This document shows, in pieces, positions 33,201-45,545 of a stretch of 64,000 nucleotides of DNA (within the stretch, counting starts at the first letter, position 1; the number at the start of each line of letters is the position of its first letter). Made by a program: the position numbers and the translations under genes. The DNA is from Linum tenue (Eukaryota > Streptophyta > Magnoliopsida > Malpighiales > Linaceae), in NCBI GenBank assembly GCA_946122785.1, contig CAMGYJ010000005.1, positions 87,538,547-87,602,546 of the forward strand, written 5' to 3'. Below the pieces are notes generated by a model. It did not search any database, had not been told where the DNA came from, and saw only the letters and a program-made list of their open reading frames with translations.

Positions 33201-34655
33201 GGCAAAATACACTTGTATAGCCATAAGTATGCACTTTGTGACAGTAATAGCCAGATTTTGAAAAATACACAAATATAGCCACACTTTTAAAACTAAAATG
33301 ACAAATTTAGCCACTTCGTAAATAACATTAACGTCATCAATGACTCCGTCAATAACGTTGGCATTATACTGATGTGGATGCCACATCAGCCTCCATATCA
33401 GCTCTAACTTACCATGTCACACCAACTGACTGCCATCTCATATTTTAATTTTAAAATAAAAAATAAAAAATCATAAATTAGGGTTCCAACCCAAATTTCC
33501 CAGAATTTTTCTTCGATCTAGTGAGATCCCTTCTTGCCTCAGCATCCTTCTTGCCTCGTCATTCCAGTGAGATCAATTTCTTTGTTCATTGTTTCCGTCG
33601 AGTTCTTCCACAATCAACTTCTTTTGCTTTGAAACCCGATATCCCCTTCTTCGACTATCTCCGAGTCTTCCTTCGAAACCCTATATCCTTCAAGCTCGAC
33701 CATCACCATCACTCTTCCGACTCCCTCCCCTCGCTTCACCTTGGGTCGTATCGCCTCCCAATAAATCCCAACCCCATTCTAATCTGACCCGCCTCTGTGT
33801 GGTCGAGATTCCCAGATTCGATTGAAAACAGGGAAAGAAAAATCACAAGCCAAAGAAGGCGCCGCTGGGTGGGAGTCTAGATCTGGCGGCAGCGAAGCAC
33901 TGCTTCGTCGTTCTCCTACTCTGCCCTGTGTCGGCTACAACTACTCACAGCCTCGTGGGGGAGGCGCATTGATATTCACTCCATTTTAATGGCGATGGAA
34001 GGCCTATCGTTTGGCGGCGGATACTGGATGGTTGTAATCGCAGGTAGGGAGAAGCACTCTGCTCTGCAGAGAATATGCCCAGTGGAAGGCCTATGTACTT
34101 GTCGTAGTTCTGACATATGCACAGATCTGGTCACCTTCGAGGTCTTGAGCGGGAGTCCCGAAACCAGCAATTCTGTCCCGGCAACAACCCCGGATTTATT
34201 CGCAGCCGGAGCAACAAGAGGGATTCCTCTGTTTTTGTTTCTTCATAAACGAGTTCAGGCTTCGCAATTGAATTTTTGTTCCGATTAGTGTTGTTTCCCC
34301 AATTCTTGTGCACTCGCCGAAGTTCAATTTTAGGGTAGATCGAAGAACCTAATATGGGCGGGTGGATGGAAGATTAAAGGAAGGCGAAGAAGACTGATGA
34401 ATTCTTTTGTTTTAATTTCCTTTTTTTATTTAAATTTTCTTTTGTTTCTCATGTATTTACACTATAAAGTAAACATTTCCAACTGGCAGTAGGTTTGAAA
34501 AAAAGTTGCCACATCACCATAAATCCTTTGTCTAGTCAACATTTGTGAATGTACCGTTAAAGTTTTTGACGGAATGGCTATATCTGTGTATTTTTCAAAA
34601 TGTGGCTATTATTGTCACAACCCGAATAGTTATGGCTATGAAAATATATTTTGCC
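33201..34655. mobile_element. 1455-bp non-autonomous Mutator-like element
   Basis: A perfect 9-bp target duplication TTTTTTATT flanks it (33192-33200 and 34656-34664). It starts GGCAAAATACACTTGTATAGC and ends GCTATGAAAATATATTTTGCC; the inner arms share AATAGCCA/TGGCTATT motifs in inverted orientation. The interior (about 33480-34330) has gene-like composition with overlapping short frames but no recognisable domain. It could be a captured untranslated or intronic fragment. No transposase. Confidence 0.9.
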
Positions 34656-34664
34656 TTTTTTATT

Positions 34665-35592
34665 TCACACAATTTTTCGAGATTTTGGCAATTGAAAACC
34701 GCCATGTTTGCCTTCTTCTCCAAAAAGAGCAATCTGCTGCCCTAAATGATTCATTTTGTAATTTTCCTAAACTTAGGACGATTGTAAATTTGAGCTTAGT
34801 TATCTGATCCACGCAATTATTATTTTTAATTTACCTAATTTTTCAAGGCCTACAATATTTATTATAGACGTTTTTCAGAACATATGCGAAAAGATGAAAA
34901 AAAATCTAAAACTATCCTCCCTTAAAATTGAAAAACCTGCCATCTTTGAACATTTATCCATAGTAAAAGTTGTATTGTGTGATAAAATTATTCAAAAAAA
35001 TTATTTTGACGAATCATCGAGCGCAAAGTTATGATTATCCAAAATTTAGCAAACCCATAAAATGACCCATTTGGGTAGAACGCGAACGTATTTGGAGTGA
35101 AAGTTGTGCAACAGTTCGCTATTGGGAATATCTCTAAATGTTATGTGAAATAAAAAAATGCATCGAGCGGATAATTGAACACAAAGTTCCGACATTCTGA
35201 ACTTTCGATTAATATTAGGTGTGACGGTGCCTCCAAATATTTTGGAGCTAGATCGCTGGAGTCTGCATCGATTTAGCTAAATCGCATCTGTAAGGAGGAA
35301 TTTGAGTAAAATCGCTTTTGTCTCGAGCAATCTGCACCAAAGTCGTAGAATATTACATTAATAGACTACTTTGACCGAAGTTTAAAAAATCTTCATAATG
35401 TCCCAAACTTTACACTGTTTGTCTACTTTTGCATGATCCGTAGGTTTATCATAAGTTGGACAGTGAACACTATTGACCGTTAGTGAGTCAATACATATTG
35501 CTGACAAGGATGTCATGTAGCCTGAAAATTAATAAAAGATAATTTTAATAAATTATATAAATATAAATTTTCAAATTTTTTTATTATTATTT
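34665..35592. other. unassigned AT-rich sequence
   Basis: No gene seen. The stretch at about 35370-35530 (GGACAGTGAACACTATTGACC, GTTAGTGAGTCAA) has wording typical of plant Mutator-type MITE arms and may be a fragment of another such element. Confidence 0.3.
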
Positions 35593-36470
35593 GGGTTTAT
35601 ACCTTAGTTTGCCCTTTTATACACTTATGAACTATTTTGGCCAGAATTTTCTAAAATTCCCATCATGTCAAAAATTGCTAACTATTTTGATAACTAGCAT
35701 CGATACGTAGGTTGACCATCAAGTTGGATGACTTTAACCTAATGCCACATTAGTTTAAAATATTAATAGAAACAGAAAATTCAAATTTAAAATAAATTAT
35801 AAAAATAAGCCAAAATAATTATTAAAATAGTCAATTATTTTGGAAAAATAAGCTCAAATTATTTTATTAATTTTGTCAACACTATTCTTTTGGTGCTCGT
35901 TATAAGGATTTAAGGCAACAACCCCTTCGTGTACACCGACGACACATGATGTTCCTTCAAGGTTCCACCTATGACACTTTTACCCTAACGTGACGTCTCT
36001 CGAGAAAGCAAAACATCAGAGTAAGTTGTGTTGCTTCGTTGCCTCCACCTCTACGAGAATGATGTGACTACTTTGGGTATTGTTGTGCTTCTGAATTCAT
36101 CATCTCATCCTCAGTTCTGTAATACATACTTCTCTATTGCCACAATGACAATTGTTTTGGCCGCTTCTAGTGATCTTACGTGATAAAGGATGGTGCAAAT
36201 GTTTTGATAGAGAGAGTAGATAAGGTGGATTTTTTTTAAATTTAATACAAATTTTTGCTTATTTCATAATTAAATGAGATGATAATTTATTAGTAAATTT
36301 GAATCTTAGATTTTATTACTTTTATGATGATATATGGCATTCGTTGAAAGTGGTCCACTTGAAGGTCAACCTATGGGTCGGGTTAAAGTGGTCCAAGTAG
36401 TTAGTAATTTTGGACATATGAGAATCGGTCTAATGGAGTCCATTAGTATAAAGTTTAACCAAAGGTTATC
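35593..36470. mobile_element. probable non-autonomous Mutator-like element (about 0.88 kb)
   Basis: The left arm (from GGGTTTATACCTTAGTTTGC) and right arm (to TTTAACCAAAGGTTATC) are inverted repeats of roughly 80% identity over about 150 bp. For example, TAGGTTGACCATCAAGTTGG matches inverted CCACTTGAAGGTCAACCTA. The interior is non-coding. A target duplication could not be confirmed and the ends are approximate. Confidence 0.6.
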
Positions 36471-36756
36471 TGATCGATACAAAGGTTTTTTTTTTCTTTG
36501 TCTTGAGAGGGTGGGCTTTGTTTCATTGTTTCTTGTCTTTTCCCAGTTTTTATACCCTAAATTTAGGGTTAATCACCAATTTGTTAAGCATTTACAAGTG
36601 AATTGGATTATCTTAGTTAGCATCATAGGGAATCTATTGATCGAATGCTCGATTTTTCATAGGAACTCATTTCTTGTTTGCTGCAGGGAGTAATAGAAAG
36701 CTTCAGGATCTTGGTTTTGCAATCCTGAAGCTGTGGTAGAGACTAACATAGCTAGC
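36471..36756 (+). other. possible last-exon fragment of an unknown gene
   Basis: A good acceptor (GTTTGCTGCAG at about 36687) is followed by a short frame reading SNRKLQDLGFAILKLW then stop, just before the large Mutator-like element. It is too short to name. It may be a host exon disrupted by the insertion or chance. Confidence 0.2.
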
Positions 36757-37029
36757 GGATATTGTAACAACACCATATTTGTTGTTATTGTAACAACAAC
36801 ATAGGTGGACCAATAGAAACCCACCATTCTGCATACTTTTGAAATTCATGCGTTGACTAGAGTAAAATACAAAGGAAGGGTATTTTTGTCCTACCGAAAA
36901 TTACCAGCTCCTTTTGTCCGAAAATTTCCAGCTCGTTTCTCTCTCCCCACTTTATTCTGTCCAATCGCACGGCGCCGAGGCTGAACGAGGGCGACGAATC
37001 CTCATCGGAGCAACGCAACTACTGCAACG

Positions 37030-37312
37030 GCGGCGACGCAACGGCGGCGACGAGAGCCTGATCGCAACAGCTACAGCAACGGCGGCGACGCAACGGCGGC
37101 AACGAGAGCCTGATCGCAGCAGCTACAGCAACGTCGGCGACGAGATCCTGATCGCAGCAGCTACAGCAACGGCGGCGACGAGATCTGATCGCAGCAGCTA
37201 CAGCAACGGCGGCGACGAGATCTGATCGCAGCAGCTACAACAACGGCGGCGACGAGATCTGATCGCAGCAGCTACAACAACGGCGGCGACGGCGGAGCAA
37301 GCTCCTGATCGC
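37030..37312. repeat. 37-bp tandem repeats in the transposase leader
   Basis: About seven units of GATCGCAGCAGCTACARCAA plus CGGCGGCGACGAGATCT begin at 37060, 37112, 37150, 37187, 37224, 37261 and 37307; the central spacing is 37 bp. The block lies just upstream of the transposase ATG (37329) and is GC-rich, unlike the rest of the element. Confidence 0.9.
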
Positions 37313-37482
37313 AGCTAAGACATTGACGATGGACGAGAATCGTGTAGATGAAGTTTCTGTTGGTTCTGTAGATGCTCAACAACTCCTGCAAATTGCAACA
37401 TCTTCTGACAATGCAACAGAAGTTGGATATCAGCTGGAAACCTCTATTTCCACCAACAGTGGCAACAATGAACAAGAAGAAG

Positions 37483-38232
37483 GTACGCTCAACTCAATCC
37501 TTCCTGTTTTCTTACAATGAGCACCACAATCACGCTTATACAAGCCATTTACCATATCATAAGCACTACCAATCAAACCGCCCCACAAAAATCCCACAAA
37601 CGATACCAAAAGCATCGCCAAACACACCACATTCGTCCCAAAACAAACCACAGGAAAAAAGAGACAATCAACCAAAACACTTTAGAAACAAACCACAATA
37701 CTTCTTAAACACACCAAAACACCTCCAATGCACACCATTAAAACCTAAATCGTTACATTCTGCAATCTGTTTGTAAAAAAAGCACATTGTAATGCAAACC
37801 ATAAATGTTATAAAAGAATCATGAATAACTACAATGCAAACCACTTTTCACTTTTCTAGCAAATATCATTGCAAGATGAAATGATTAAACCGCCCACAAA
37901 AATCCCACAAACGATACCAAAAGCATCGCCAAACACACCACATTCTTCCCAAAACAAACCACAGTAAAAAAAGAGACAATCAACCAAAACACTTTAAAAA
38001 CAAACCACAATACTTCTTAAACGCACCAAAACACCTTCAATACACACCATTAAAACGTTAATCGTTACATTCCGCAATCTGTTTGTAAAAAAAATCATAC
38101 ACTGTAATGCAAACCATATATGTCATAAAAGCATCATGAATAACTACAACCCAAACCACTTTTCACTTTTCTAGCAAAAATTATCGCAACATGAAATGAT
38201 CAAGTGCTCATTTCTTTCATCATTGCTTACAG
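37483..38232. repeat. transposase intron 1: 312-bp tandem duplication
   Basis: Copy 1 begins at 37575 (AAACCGCC) and copy 2 at 37887, running to about 38200; they are close to identical. Each is itself CA-rich and made of loosely repeated AAACCAC/ACACCA phrases. Confidence 0.9.
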
Positions 38233-38822
38233 GTGTGACATCAAACAGGTCTGAGTCAGACTACACTAGTTTGTGGTTGGCATTCAAAACCATTGAGGAA
38301 GCAAAACAATTCTACAAGAACTATGCTCATGATCTTGGCTTCAGCGTGAGGGACATGGGAGCTGTCAAACGTTCTACAAAAAGACAGCCAACCAAAACAG
38401 CACGATATGCTAGGTATTGCTGCAGCAAAGAAGGATACAAGACCACAAGCAAGTCAAATCCCAAGAATAAAGGATCAATAGATGTGAAGGCTTATCAACG
38501 TGCTGTACCAGAAACTAGAGTTGGCTGCCCAGCTATAATCAAATTCAGATATGATATCGAGAAGGATGAATGGCTGCTGGACAAGTGGAAAACAGAACAC
38601 AACCATCAATGAAACCAGGCGAAGCAACTATACTTCTTGAACATTTTCGCCATGAAGCTTACAAGAATCCATCATTCTTCTATGAAATTGAGGTAGATAG
38701 TAACGAAGATATTGCAAGTATATTCTGGGCTGATGCAAGAATGCGGTTTGACTACAGTTGCTTTGGAGATACGATCAGCTTCGACACCACATACAGGACA
38801 AACCAGAATTATCGTCCACTAG

Positions 38823-39308
38823 GTCAGTATTCCTTGCACTAGTTAATTTTCTTGAGATTTCGAAGTTGAATGCATACCAAACATTACATAATGCATTAGG
38901 AGGTTTCTGGTGGGATTTTGCAAATGTTGTGGTTTGCTTTGTGAGGTTTATGGTTTTCTTTGTGAGGTTTGTGGTTTCCTTTGTGAGGTTTGTGGTTTGC
39001 ATTAATAGGTTTCTGGTCTGCTTCCGCAAATGTTATGGTTTGCTTTGTGAGGTTTATGGTCTGTTTTATAAGATTTGTGGTGTGCATTAGAAGGTTTGTG
39101 GTTTGCATTAAGAAGGATTCCTTGCACTAGATAATTTTCTTGATATTTGGAAATTGAATGCAAACCAAACATTACGCAATGCATACCACAAACCTCCTAA
39201 ACCATACTAAAAACGTCCTGAAGCACACCATATATATCATAAAAGACAGTCTTTGTTTGTTTCAATGTTTAATTCTATGTTGTTCTTTTTTTTATTTTTA
39301 ATTTACAG
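38823..39308. repeat. transposase intron 2 with inverted 21-bp minisatellite
   Basis: From about 38925 to 39110 the plus strand repeats GTGGTTTGCTTTGTGAGGTTT-like units of 21-22 bp, at least eight in a row. They are the reverse complement of the CA-rich units elsewhere in the element. Because 21 is a multiple of three, the array gives spurious open frames with a heptad pattern. Confidence 0.85.
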
Positions 39309-39933
39309 CTTTGTTTGTTGGCTTCAACCACCATCGTGCACTTTGCATCTTCGGGGCTGCTCTCCTATATGATGAAACAACCGCTACATTCAAGTGGTTG
39401 TTCGATGCATTCTTGAAATGTATGTCAGGCATCCGACCAACGTCAATATTCACCGACCAAGCTGCTGCAATCGCCACTGGGATTAGATCCGTCATTCCTG
39501 AAGCATTCCATGGCTTGTGTACTTTTCATATCAAGCAGAATGCAATGAAGCATCTCGACACCACAAACACAAACATTCTAGAAGATCTTAAATATGTCAC
39601 TTTTGGAGTAGAAAATGAGGAAGAATTTGAGTACAATTGGTCAAGGTTGCTAGACACATATTATCCAGAAGAAGGCACCAATCCAAGGAACTGGTTGGAT
39701 TCAATTTACAAGGTGAGAAAACAGTGGTCTTCAGCATGGATTAAGGACCACTTCACAGCTGGTATGCGAAGCTCACAGCTGAGTGAGTCTTGTAACAGCA
39801 ACCTCCGAAACTACCTTCAACCAGATGACAACCTAGTTGAGTTTTTCACTTACTTCAACAAGTTGCTCGAACGGAAAAGATCAGACGAAATGGACATGGA
39901 TTATCAAATGGCAAACACAGTCCCAAACAACAT

Positions 39934-40320
39934 GTACGTATTACTTCCTTTATTTGAACTTTTTATACTGTAGAATGCATCCACGGAACAGTTGAATACA
40001 ACCCAGATACCACCTAAACCAACCCAAAAACCCTACAATCCACACCACAGACAACCTAATCCAAACCATAAATACCACAATGCACACCGCACAAGCTTAA
40101 ACAACCCAGATACCACCTAAACCAAACCAAAAACCCTACAATCCACACCACAGACCACCTAATACAACCCATAAACACCACAATCCACACCACACACGAC
40201 TTAAAATAACCCATAAATCCCACAATCCGCACCACAAACAGTACAATACATACCATAAAATCATTAATGTAGACAAGATGTTTTATGAATGATTGTATGT
40301 TGTATGTCATCTTCCAACAG
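39934..40320. repeat. transposase intron 3 with 21-bp minisatellite
   Basis: Some eleven successive units about 21 bp long run from 40029 to 40260 around the core CCACAATCCACACCA. A 70-bp phrase beginning GTTGAATACAACCCAG (39991) recurs almost identically at 41400, in the spacer after the gene. Confidence 0.85.
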
Positions 40321-41271
40321 GTATGACAGAAGCCCACTTGTTCAGCAAGTTGCAAAATTATACACAACTAAGATCTACAGTTCTTTCCTTGAGGAGTATT
40401 CAGAAAGCCTTGCTTTTTTTGTGTTCCGGAATGAATCTATGGATAGAGATGGAATGACAGCTTATGAAGTGAAGAAACTGGGAGGATTCGGCAAAAGAGT
40501 CGTGTTAGTGAACAAAGAGGAGAAGAAATACAAGTGCTCATGTCGTTTGTTTGAAAGTTCAAGCTGGTTGTGCAGACATGTAATCAGGCAGATAGAGATG
40601 GTTGGATTCAATGGTGATGATATTGAGCAATTGAGTATCCCTGAGGAATACATTCTGCCACGATGGACGAGAGATGCCAAATCTGGAGAGAAGTTCACAA
40701 TAAACACAACAGAATGTGCTGCAACAGATACTTATGCAGGGAGGTATCAAGAACTGTGTGCTATCATGGTTATCCTAGCAACAAAAGTCTCAATGAATGA
40801 CAAGGTCTTCTCAATGGTTAAGGAAAAGATTGCAGAGCTCACTAAACTAGCTTTCCAAAGCCTTCAGACTCAAGAAACTCAGCAAACAGTACCTGGTAAT
40901 TTCACACATCTTGTTAGCATCCCTACTTATATTCACCAGTAATTGCTTAATCCAAGCCACTAATGATCTAATGCAAACCATAAACATCTTAATCCAATCC
41001 ACTAATTGCTTAATCCCTACTTATGTTCACCAGTATCTTGCATATTGCTTTTTCAACAGATGGAACCACCAGTACATCACCCTCACAAAGCGCTGCTGCT
41101 TCAGCTACAAATGACAAATATGCCAATGTGAAGGGATTCAAGGCTCGAAAAGACCCATGGAAATCAAAGAAGAGGCCAAGAGGTGGACTTGAGGTAGCAC
41201 TGGAGAGGGCTAGAAAGCAAAGAATTGATAAACAGGCCGCCAACAAGCGTTACAAAAGCAACAATGAGTGA

Positions 41272-41837
41272 TTAGTTTCCTTGTTGTTATCCGTGTTTTT
41301 TTTATCTGTCATAAACTTTTAGATTTCAATGACAACTATGAGACAAATATGAACAGTTGCAGGTTTTGATAATATTTGATCAACAATAACACAGATACAG
41401 TTGAATACAACCCAGATACCACCTAAACCAACCCAAAAACCCTACAATCCACACCACAGACCACCTAATCCAAACCATAAACATCACAATGCACACCGAA
41501 CAAGGTTAAACAACCCAGATACCACCTAAACCAACCCAAAAACCCTACAATCCATACCACAGACCACCTAATCCAAACCATAAACACCACAATCCACACC
41601 ATACAGGAAAGAAAACAAACTACAAAACCTCTTAACAAAACCAAACCACAAACATATGGAAACTTTCCAGAACACTCATTAAGCAAACCACTTATGTATT
41701 AACACAACCCACTTGTCTTATAATACACACCATACACGAAGAACACAAATCCTCTTAATCAACACCATTAACACACTAAAACACATATTAACACACTGAA
41801 ATCTGAAACTGTTCTTGCAAATGCATGCTAAAATCAG
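41272..41837. repeat. intergenic spacer between convergent genes, 21-bp minisatellite
   Basis: CA-rich units like those in the introns run from about 41400 to 41660. They include a copy of the 39991 block and a second internal copy starting near 41510. Both genes must end transcription here. Confidence 0.8.
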
Positions 41838-43274
41838 CTAGTCCACCTTGCGATCAAACTCCAAACTCTTCTTCTTCACCTGTTCAAGTACACTATTCTC
41901 CTCGTTCAACAGCAATGTTAATGTGATCTCATCCCGCCTCTGATTGATTTGTTTTTGCCACTTCCTCATAGCTGGATCCAGTTTGCCATCCCAAAACTCA
42001 GCAAAATTCATAGCAAAAACACCACAGTCAACCCCACCACGTTGTCTCACCCCTCGCTGTCTAACCCACTTGAATTCTTCAAATTTGAAGGGCTCTTGTC
42101 ACAGGCAGGAATGTATTCTGTGGCATAGCGGACCACCATATCCGCAACAGTACGAAACTTGGAATCAAGTTCGTCAGGGTAAAGGCTGTCAAGATAATCA
42201 TACCATTTCTTCTTCAGATTCACTACATACATCCTGTAGTGTTCATTAGAACAGTGGGGGAACATCCACTGCATGCAAAACAAAAACAAGTCAGTACTCC
42301 AAAAGCACAATGAAGAAAAAACACACATGAAACAATGTAGCAAATCTGACTAAAAAAAATACATACATAATCACATTGTGAGAAATCCAAACCATCTGGT
42401 ATCCACTTGCAACTTGTAATAATTTCATCAGTCTCTTCAAAAAAATTAGGCAGTGGTCCAGAGACGTTCACTATCCCTTGCACTTTTTGCTACAAGGTAG
42501 AACACAACATAAACACAGTAAAACAAACCAGACGTATTATAATGCACACCACAAAAACCCTAAAACAAACTAGACGTCTTATAATGCACAACACAAAACC
42601 CTTAAACCAAACCAGACGTATTATAATGCACACCACAAAAACCCTAAAACAAAACAGAACTAGCAGAAAATGTAACTCACCGCCAGCCCTGAATAGAACA
42701 CCCATCTTTTCAGTTGCCCTCTTCTCACTTGCTCCCGATTCAGATAGGCAGCATAGCAGTCAATAACATCCACACTCACACATTTCCCATGTGCCAAAGT
42801 CTCTGTGTCCTTTCTATACAAGCAATCGTATCCATCAACACGACTGAAAAGGATTTCCTTCCTATTTTTCATAATCCATAACAAACAAAACAGTCGGCAT
42901 TAGAAAAGTACTAATAAGCACTATATAAAAAAATATATACAAACAACCGCATATGTATGAAATCTATACACATTAACTTACAAGTTATTCGAATCCCTTC
43001 ATTATCGCAACACAACACCCTTCAACACATCAATATCAACACCTGATGAGGCTCCTGCATTCTTCACTTTAAATTTTTTCTGATTTTTAAAGCAACCCAC
43101 AAATTAGATAAAATAGTACTAAAAACAACTAACACAAACCACAAATGCGATAAACCACACTACAAACACAAACCAAAACTGAAACATTGTAAAACAAATT
43201 ACCTTTCCCTTCCTAACTAGCTGACTCAATGTTAAATTTCCACTACCATCACCACCCTCAAGCACCTCACCGGC

Positions 43275-43968
43275 ATCAGCTTCTTTCCTTTTCTCATCAA
43301 CCACCACATCTTCACAAACATCCCCCATAGCAGACTACAGAAACCAAACCACAAAAGTTTTTAACAAAACCAGATATATGTAAACCACACTACTAACAAA
43401 TGCAAAACAACCAACTACAATAGACATGACAAACAAACCAAAAACAGTATAATCCACACCACAAATATTCAAACACAAAACATTAAAAATACCTTTACGA
43501 CCTTCTCAACCAAGTTATCCAACTTAGCAGCATCAACACCATCAACATTGTCATCTCCATCATCACCTTGTCCCTTTTCCTCACAACTGTCCATCTCCAT
43601 CACCTTCTTAGCATTCTCAGAATCAGCTTCTTTCCTTTTCTCATCAACCACCACATCTTCACAAACATACCCCATAGCAGACTACAGAAACCAAACCACA
43701 AAAGTTTTTAAAAAAACCAAATATATGTAACCCACACTACTAACAAATGCAAAACAACCAACTACAAAAAACATGACAAACAAACCAAAAACAGTATAAT
43801 CCACACCACAAATATTCAAACACAAAACAGTAAAAACACCTTTACGACCTTCTCAACCAAGTTATCCAACTTAGCAGCATCAACACCATCAACATTGTCA
43901 TCTCCATCATCACCTTGTCCCTTTTCCTCACAGCTGTCCATCTCCATCACCTTCTTAGCATTCTCAGA
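43275..43968. repeat. 347-bp tandem duplication covering an exon and intron of the Ulp1 gene
   Basis: Copy 1 (43275-43621) and copy 2 (43622-43968) are nearly identical. Each spans the end of one exon, a whole CA-rich intron and the start of the next exon. The result is an extra in-frame 63-codon exon (43681-43493) that repeats the SENAKKVMEMDSCEEKGQ stretch. Confidence 0.9.
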
Positions 43969-45202
43969 ATCAACACTTTTTTGTGTCATCTCCATTGTCA
44001 GATTATCAAGATGATCATCAAGTCCCTCCGAATCTAATACTCCCTTAGGAGAGGTATCATCATTAGCAGTGCCAGCAGGATCATTGTGACCAACATCTGG
44101 CAACACAACATCAACAGTACCAGCACCATCCTTATCCATCTCCATTGACAAATCATCAAGACCCGGGGACTTTGGACTGTTAGCACCAGTCTCATCATCA
44201 GCATTGGCAGCAGATGCATTGCTACCGACATCATTGGTTCCCTTACCAACAGCAACATCATCAACTCTATCAGTGAAATCGACATTATCTTCAGGACTAT
44301 CCTCTGGTTGCTGCCCCTCCAACATCTTTATATGATCATCAACTTGTTCAATGCTCGAACTGTAATGAGTAGCCATCCTCAACAAAGCCCTCTTATAACT
44401 TTCCATGTCATTCTTCAACTGATATGCCTACAAAAACACGAAAACAGCCCAAAGTTACTCAACAGCCCAAAAGCAAACCATAAACCTTCTAAAGAATCTC
44501 ACATTCCTTTTAATGAACACCTAAAACACACTTATACAAACCACATATGTTTGAGTTCTCACAGAAAAACACCTACCAAACGATGAGTACCATAAAATAT
44601 TCCTTTAACGAAGTAATGCAAACCACTATTCTTTTAATAGAAACCACAAGTACACTAAAGCAAGCCAAAGAACAAACAACAGAAAACACAACTAACCAGC
44701 ACATGAATAAAATAAAGTATTCCGTAAACAAACTAATGCAAACCACTATACTTGTAAAGCACACTGAAAGTACTCTAAAGAAAGACATAAAACGAATAAC
44801 ACAGAAAAATCACTCACTTCTTCAACCGAATGAATACCATCCAAGTTGAGGTCAAGATAGGGAAGCTTCGGAAGATCCCATTCCCTCTCCATATCAAGAT
44901 CATCTACCGGCCTTTTCCTCTTTGAACCCTGCACACGTTCTCGTCCCATTGGTTGACTGGAGGTTGCTTGTTCTTCCACCACTACATCTCGATGACCAAT
45001 AGTGAGATGACCTTCGTCCATCAGTACTTGAAAAGCAGCACTTGCGACTTTGTACGACCTATGCCTACAGGTCGGTATGGGCAGCTCAGGGGGGTTCTTC
45101 AAACGGTCAAGAATCGAAATCTGCCACATATACAAACAGACAGAAGTCAAGCAACCACAAACAAACTGTGCCAGAAAGATTATAATACACACCACACAAC
45201 CA

Positions 45203-45545
45203 GGGGGGCAAAAGCAAACCATAAATATTCTTAAACAAACCATAAACATCTTCAACCACACCACATTCGTCAATAAACAAACTATAACTGATAAACAATA
45301 CCAGAAACATTATAACAAAGGGGGGCAAAGCAAACCATAAATATTCTTAAACAAACCATAAACATCTTCAACCACACCACATTCGTCAATAAACAAACCA
45401 TAAATGGAAAACAATACCAGAAACATTATAACACAGGGGGGCGGCAAAAGCAAACCATAAAAACTCTTAAACAAACCATAAACATCTTCAACCACACCAC
45501 ATTCGTCAATAAACAAACCATAAATGAAACAGTAAACCAAAATTC
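45203..45545. repeat. 116-bp tandem repeats, about three copies, in Ulp1 intron 1
   Basis: Units start at a G-run near 45203, 45319 and 45435. Each contains AAGCAAACCATAAA and CACACCACATTCGTCAATAA. They show how larger tandem units arise from the 21-bp CA-rich background. Confidence 0.9.

Larger units (their letters stand above)
37329..41271 (+). pseudogene. FAR1-type MULE transposase, internally deleted
   Basis: Exons: 37329-37482, 38233-38612, a displaced segment to 38822, 39309-39933, 40321-40895, 41060-41271. The junctions around the four introns keep phase. Exon 2 holds the FAR1/WRKY-GCM1 DNA-binding zinc region (RYCCSKEGY...RVGCPAIIKF...TEHNH). Next come the MULE catalytic core (first Asp in SFDTTYRTN, second in IFTDQAAAI, Glu in QLSESCNSNL) and a SWIM zinc finger (CSCRLFESSSWLCRHV). 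A Lys/Arg-rich tail follows. A stop at 38610-38612 plus a frame change falls where about 75 residues between the HNH ligand and the LLEHF segment should be, so sequence has been lost. The enzyme would cut and join element ends; this copy is probably inactive. Confidence 0.88.

Noticed and set aside
33521..34313. Several 60-99-codon frames inside the 1455-bp Mutator-like element
   Set aside because: Overlapping on both strands with no shared domain; more likely captured non-coding or untranslated sequence.
37060..37312. Regularly spaced 37-bp repeats resembling a CRISPR array
   Set aside because: The units are contiguous with no unique spacers, and the DNA is plant nuclear.
38758..39090. Plus-strand open frame with repeated FVRF/VVCF heptads, suggesting a membrane protein
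   Set aside because: It is the translation of the 21-bp GT-rich minisatellite in a transposase intron. The period is a multiple of three, so open frames arise on both strands.
40056..40367. Minus-strand frame rich in VWIVGF-type repeats (also at 41465-41686 and 45107-45567)
   Set aside because: Same 21-bp repeat read in antisense across introns and spacers; no start context or conserved domain.
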